A stretch of DNA of 64,000 nt from an uncultured Prevotellaceae bacterium. GTDB taxonomy: Bacteria > Bacteroidota > Bacteroidia > Bacteroidales > Bacteroidaceae. This document shows positions 60,492 to 64,000 of the stretch, one piece after another. Positions within the stretch are counted from its first letter, which is position 1. Every line of letters starts with the position of its first letter. Where the stretch lies: assembly GCA_902771155.1 (NCBI GenBank), contig CACXVS010000005.1, positions 39,384 to 103,383 of the forward strand, in the 5' to 3' direction. Below the pieces are notes generated by a model. That model made no database searches. It saw only the letters and a list, made by a program, of their open reading frames with translations, and was not told where the DNA came from. Made by a program: the position numbers and the translations under genes.

Positions 60492-61039
60492 CAGATACCC
60501 AGTCCTTTCTTAGCATTGTCAGCTGCAGCATCGATGGCGTCGCCAGCCTTGTCCTTGGCTGCGTCAGCAGCATCAGAAGCAGCGTCCTTAACAGCCTCAC
60601 TGGCATCTGAAGCGGCATTGCCAATACCCTCAACAGCTGAAGTGAAACCACTGACGATAGCATCGGCAGGAGCAGCTGTCAGAGCGTTGATGGCAGAATT
60701 GACAGTCTCGTTGTCGCCAACAAACTCCTTGATCTTGTCTGCATTTGCCTTCAGGAAGTCCTGAACCTTTGTCACATACTCCTTGGCAACCTCTGGATTC
60801 TTACCTACAATCTCCAGCACTTTCTCTTTCACAGTAGCAAGTACCTCCTGGAACTTAGAGGCATCCTTAGCCTCGATCTGCTCGGTCAGGGCGTTAATCG
60901 TTGCTGCTGCCTCGTCGTCGGCATTAACCGTTACTTCAGTCTCTGTTGCGTCGGCAGGAGCCTGAGCCTTGTTATTACAAGCTGTAAAACCGATAGCTGC
61001 CATAGCCATCACTGCAAATAATACCTTTTTCATCTTCAT
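60491..61039 (-). CDS. Alanine-rich lipoprotein with LEA-like C-terminal repeats
   Basis: 182 residues. The signal has an FTAC lipobox. The middle is helical and charged (FQEVLATVKEKVLEIV, VQDFLKANADKIKEFV). The last 50 residues are Ala/Asp/Lys-rich with near-repeats (EAVKDAASDAADAAKDKAGDAIDAA) like the 11-residue repeats of late-embryogenesis-abundant or apolipoprotein helices. No family name is known to me. It is the first gene of the three-gene unit ending with dsbD, and its promoter box is at 61104-61111. It might protect or space the envelope; that is a guess. Confidence 0.8.
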   Translation of the reverse strand: MKMKKVLFAVMAMAAIGFTACNNKAQAPADATETEVTVNADDEAAATINALTEQIEAKDASKFQEVLATVKEKVLEIVGKNPEVAKEYVTKVQDFLKANADKIKEFVGDNETVNSAINALTAAPADAIVSGFTSAVEGIGNAASDASEAVKDAASDAADAAKDKAGDAIDAAADNAKKGLGI

Positions 61040-61103
61040 TACTATTTTAAATTGTGAAACAAATATAGCCTGTTTATTATATATCAGGATTGATTTTCGG
61101 CAA

Positions 61104-61111
61104 CAAAATTA
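61104..61111 (-). promoter_or_regulatory. Promoter -7 box of the lipoprotein-dsbD unit
   Basis: TAATTTTG on the minus strand, 65 bases before ATG 61039. Confidence 0.6.
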
Positions 61112-61164
61112 CGGTATTTTTGAATAAGTCATATTATCCGTCACCCGTTTTAAACTTTTTTTAG

Positions 61165-61172
61165 TAATTTTG
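61165..61172 (+). promoter_or_regulatory. Promoter -7 box of the SulP gene
   Basis: TAATTTTG 28 bases before ATG 61201. It is divergent from the lipoprotein promoter at 61104-61111. Confidence 0.65.
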
Positions 61173-61200
61173 CACCCAGTTTTCAAGATAACAAGCAACA

Positions 61201-62904
61201 ATGACAGCATCATTAACATTTAAACCAAAACTTTTCGCAACGCTTAAGCATTACGACCGCCGCCAGTTCACGACCGATCTGTTGGCAGGTATTATTGTTG
61301 GTATCGTGGCCCTTCCTCTAGCCATCGCTTTCGGTATCGCATCGGGAGTGACGCCCGAGAAAGGTATCATCACTGCCATCGTGGCCGGTCTCATCGTTTC
61401 TCTCTTCGGAGGTTCTAAAGTACAGATCGGAGGTCCTACAGGCGCGTTCATTATTATCATATATGGTATCATCCAACAGTATGGCTTCGAGGGGCTCACC
61501 ATCGCCACACTGATGGCGGGAGTGTTCCTGATTCTCTTCGGCATACTCCACCTGGGCACCATCATCAAGTACATACCCTACCCGATTGTGGTTGGCTTCA
61601 CTTCGGGTATAGCCCTCACCATCTTCACCACGCAGATAAAAGACCTGCTTGGACTGACTATGAGCAATGTGCCCAGCGACTTCATAGAGAAGTGGATTGC
61701 CTATTTCAGCGCCATCCCTACAACCGACCTGTGGAGTGCCGCTGTGGGCATCGGTTCGGTGGTCATCATTGCCCTATGGCCGCGCCTGGCTCACTATAGC
61801 AATGTGCTGAAGAAACTGCCGGGCTCGCTGATTGCCATCATCGTCATGACCATCGCTGCCCTGCTGCTGAAGCAGTATATGGGCATAACCTCCATCGAGA
61901 CCATCGGCGACCGTTTCTCCATCTCCAACCAGTTGCCGGGAGCACAAATGCCACAACTGACATGGGAGGTGATCAAGGGACTCGTATCGCCTGCCATCAC
62001 CATTGCCATCCTCGGTGCCATCGAGTCGCTGCTATCTGCCACTGTGGCCGACGGTGTCATCGGAGGCCGTCACGATTCTAACACCGAACTTATCGCTCAG
62101 GGTGTGGCCAACCTGGCATCACCCATTTTCGGAGGTATTCCGGCAACAGGTGCCATCGCCCGCACGATGACCAATATCAACAACGGGGGGCGCACGCCCA
62201 TAGCCGGCATCGTCCACGCAGCCGTGTTGTTGCTCATCTTCCTGTTCCTGATGCCGTTGGCACAATATATCCCCATGGCTTGTCTGGCTGGCGTTCTTGT
62301 CATCGTAGCCTACAACATGAGTGGTTGGCGTTCGTTCCTCAGCATCATGAAGAATCCAAAGAGCGACATCACCGTGCTCTGGGTCACCTTCCTGCTGACG
62401 GTTATCTTCGACCTCACCATTGCCATCGAGGTGGGACTGATCTGTGCTTGTCTGCTCTTCATGCGACGCATGGCTGAGACCACCGATGTCAAGGTGATCA
62501 GCGACGAGATTAATCCTGATGAGGAGGATAGCGACTTCCAGTTGGGTAACCTCGAACACCTGACTATCCCTGAGGGTGTTGAGGTCTATGAGATCAACGG
62601 CCCTTACTTCTTCGGAGCAGGAAACCGCTTCGAGGAAATAATGGGCGCCCTGCATCACAAGCGTCCTCGCGTCAGAATCATCCGAATGAGAAAGGTTCCC
62701 TTCGTGGACTCCACTGGTATTCACAATCTCACCAATCTCTGTCAGATGTCACAGAAAGAAGGCATTCAGATTGTCCTTTCTGGCGTCAACCCGAAGGTAC
62801 AGGCCGTACTCCATAAGGCTGACTTTGATGCCATGTTGGGCGAAGAGAACATCTGTTCGCACATCAATATCGCCCTGGAGCGCGCCAAACAGCTATCCAA
62901 ATAA
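61201..62904 (+). CDS. SulP-family anion transporter with STAS domain
   Basis: 567 residues with about 12-14 membrane segments. Family elements include LAGIIVGIVALPLAIAFGIASGV near residue 30, GGPTGAF at about 78 and a NGGGRTPIAGI-like stretch (NNGGRTPIAGIVHAAVL). The C-terminal STAS domain (about 440-560) has DSTGIHNL. SulP transporters carry sulfate, bicarbonate or other anions. The bicarbonate or sulfate question is open. It converges with the next gene, 7 bases away. Confidence 0.92.
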   Translation: MTASLTFKPKLFATLKHYDRRQFTTDLLAGIIVGIVALPLAIAFGIASGVTPEKGIITAIVAGLIVSLFGGSKVQIGGPTGAFIIIIYGIIQQYGFEGLTIATLMAGVFLILFGILHLGTIIKYIPYPIVVGFTSGIALTIFTTQIKDLLGLTMSNVPSDFIEKWIAYFSAIPTTDLWSAAVGIGSVVIIALWPRLAHYSNVLKKLPGSLIAIIVMTIAALLLKQYMGITSIETIGDRFSISNQLPGAQMPQLTWEVIKGLVSPAITIAILGAIESLLSATVADGVIGGRHDSNTELIAQGVANLASPIFGGIPATGAIARTMTNINNGGRTPIAGIVHAAVLLLIFLFLMPLAQYIPMACLAGVLVIVAYNMSGWRSFLSIMKNPKSDITVLWVTFLLTVIFDLTIAIEVGLICACLLFMRRMAETTDVKVISDEINPDEEDSDFQLGNLEHLTIPEGVEVYEINGPYFFGAGNRFEEIMGALHHKRPRVRIIRMRKVPFVDSTGIHNLTNLCQMSQKEGIQIVLSGVNPKVQAVLHKADFDAMLGEENICSHINIALERAKQLSK

Positions 62905-62911
62905 CAACAAA

Positions 62912-63844
62912 TCACACAGGATTGTCGTTTCGTGTATAAAGACGGGCTACGATAGCGCCACTAATATTGTGCCACACACTGAAAATCGCCCCGGGAATAG
63001 TCGCCATGGGATAGGCGGCAAAATGAAGTGTTGCCAGCGACGAGGCAAGTCCTGAGTTCTGCATACCGACCTCAATACTGATAGCCCTGCGCTTGGCAGA
63101 TGACAGTCTTATAAAGCGACCAATGCCATAGCCGACGGCAAGTCCGCAGATATTATGAAGTATCACTACGAGAATGATTATCAGTCCACTCGTAAACAAC
63201 TTCTGGGCATTTGCAGCAATAACAATCAGTACGATGGCGCAGATGGTCAGCGACGACACAGCCGGGAGGTAAGCAGTAACCATTGAGGTCTGACGGGGCC
63301 ACAACCGTTTCACAACAAGTCCTGCCACAATAGGCAGAATAACAACCCAAAGGATACTCAACAGCATACCCACAACGTCCACATCTACTGATTTCCCTGC
63401 CAGCAACCACACCAGCAATGGTGTGACAATGGGGGCAAGCAGTGTCGATACACCGGTCATACCCACACTAAGGGCAAGATCACCTTTGGCCAGATAGGTT
63501 ATCACGTTCGAAGCTGTTCCGCCAGGGCAGCATCCTACAAGCACCACACCAATAGCAAGTGCCTCGTCGAGTTGGAATACACGTGCCAATACCCATGCCA
63601 ACAAGGGCATCACCGTGAATTGTGCCATACAACCGATGATGACATCCTTCGGACGACTGAACACGACGCGGAAATCATCAGCGTTTAGCGTCAATCCCAT
63701 GCCAAACATGATGACACCCAATAGAGGGCTAATAATCGTAGGTCTGACCTGACTGAACGTATCAGGCCATATCATTGCCACCACAGCCGACAACAGCACC
63801 AACACGCCCATATAATCGGATATCACTTTGCAGAGTTGTTTCAT
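62912..63844 (-). CDS. Bile acid:sodium symporter-family (BASS) transporter
   Basis: 310 residues, about nine membrane helices, with the family signature GCCPGGTASNVITYLAKGDLALSVGMT near residue 105 and the N-terminal FGMGLTLNADDFRVVFSRP. Family members transport bile acids, pantoate, pyruvate or other organic anions with sodium; the substrate here is unknown. It lies between the convergent SulP gene and the rRNA operon terminator. The upstream gap has no clear TAnnTTTG box. Confidence 0.92.
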   Translation of the reverse strand: MKQLCKVISDYMGVLVLLSAVVAMIWPDTFSQVRPTIISPLLGVIMFGMGLTLNADDFRVVFSRPKDVIIGCMAQFTVMPLLAWVLARVFQLDEALAIGVVLVGCCPGGTASNVITYLAKGDLALSVGMTGVSTLLAPIVTPLLVWLLAGKSVDVDVVGMLLSILWVVILPIVAGLVVKRLWPRQTSMVTAYLPAVSSLTICAIVLIVIAANAQKLFTSGLIIILVVILHNICGLAVGYGIGRFIRLSSAKRRAISIEVGMQNSGLASSLATLHFAAYPMATIPGAIFSVWHNISGAIVARLYTRNDNPV

Positions 63845-63901
63845 GACGAGTAATATATTAATTCATCCAACTATAATTATAAAAGCTTAAATACAATCAT
63901 A

Positions 63902-63936
63902 GAAAAAGCCCCAAAGATATTGTATCTTCAGGGCTT
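63902..63936 (-). terminator. Rho-independent terminator of the rRNA operon
   Basis: On the minus strand a 14-base stem (AAGCCCTGAAGATA, 63936-63923, with AAGCCCC complement at 63919-63906) includes two G-U pairs and a 3-base loop, then TTTTTCT. It lies 15 bases downstream of the 5S rRNA 3' end. Confidence 0.9.
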
Positions 63937-63950
63937 CTCACTTGAAAAAA

Positions 63951-64000
63951 GACGGCGGCCTCCTACTCTCCCGCATTGCATTGCAGTACCATCGGCGCAG
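63951..64000 (-). rRNA. rrf: 5S rRNA, 3' portion (partial, 5' end outside window)
   Basis: Reading the minus strand from the right edge, CGCCGATGGTACTGC and GGGAGAGTAGGAGGCCGCCGTC-type text is the 3' part of 5S rRNA. The mature 3' end is near 63951. The rest of the rRNA operon lies to the right of the window. Confidence 0.95.

Overview
The window looks like chromosomal DNA of a Bacteroidota bacterium, most likely a Prevotella-type member of the Prevotellaceae. Support comes from about twenty promoters with the Bacteroidota -7 box TAnnTTTG (often with TTTG or TTG about 19-21 bases upstream), mostly weak or absent Shine-Dalgarno sequences, and lineage-restricted families (DUF4827, DUF6048, DUF6452, DUF4199, DUF4956/VTC, recF-DUF721, a two-protein TamB/TamA unit). 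No phage, insertion sequence, CRISPR array or toxin-antitoxin module was seen. Most of the window is compact core genome arranged in short operons.

Layout. 1-7297 (minus): an RND multidrug-efflux operon (adaptor, pump, outer-membrane factor) followed 5 bases later by a SpoIIE/RsbU-type phosphatase that runs off the left edge. 7386-13415: a GH3 glycosidase with an MFS transporter, divergent from a secreted carboxylesterase carrying an extra C-terminal domain. 13452-13923 is gene-poor, with a long inverted repeat and an orphan promoter. 13924-20231: a lactate locus (LctP-type permease coupled to an arylsulfotransferase-like lipoprotein, divergent from a 1029-residue FAD/Fe-S D-lactate dehydrogenase-like protein). 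20289-22618: initiator tRNA, TetR regulator, fabG and an RluA-type pseudouridine synthase. 22622-24282: MFS protein plus two small membrane proteins. 24423-31587: tamB and its Omp85 partner. 31676-35763: nucleotidyltransferase, DHH phosphoesterase, DUF4827 lipoprotein and glmM. 35975-39025: exonuclease III gene leading a VTC polyphosphate-polymerase / DUF4956 / DUF2490 cassette. 39158-44319: heterodimeric ABC exporter and a dockerin-bearing, internally duplicated PAP2 protein. 44330-46954: ribH, a TPR protein, recF and DUF721. 46951-51700: overlapping M3 peptidase, deaminase, S41 protease and 5-formyl-THF cyclo-ligase genes. 51782-56107: DUF4199, GT2, DUF6452, DUF6048, ApbE and a Crp-like regulator. 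56254-56426: SRP RNA and tRNA-Thr. 56508-61039: a small secreted protein, a 637-base repeat-rich gap, then DsbD, a Cthe_2159-like protein and an alanine-rich lipoprotein. 61201-63844: SulP transporter and bile-acid:sodium-symporter-family protein. The right edge enters a 5S rRNA gene on the minus strand, so an rRNA operon lies just outside.

The least explained stretches are the gap at 56880-57516 (six 11-base tandem repeats, phased AATGACA motifs and a 24-base palindrome), the gap at 13452-13923, the duplicated dockerin-PAP2 protein, and the esterase fusion. Gene functions rest on motif recognition by eye; no database search or computation was run.
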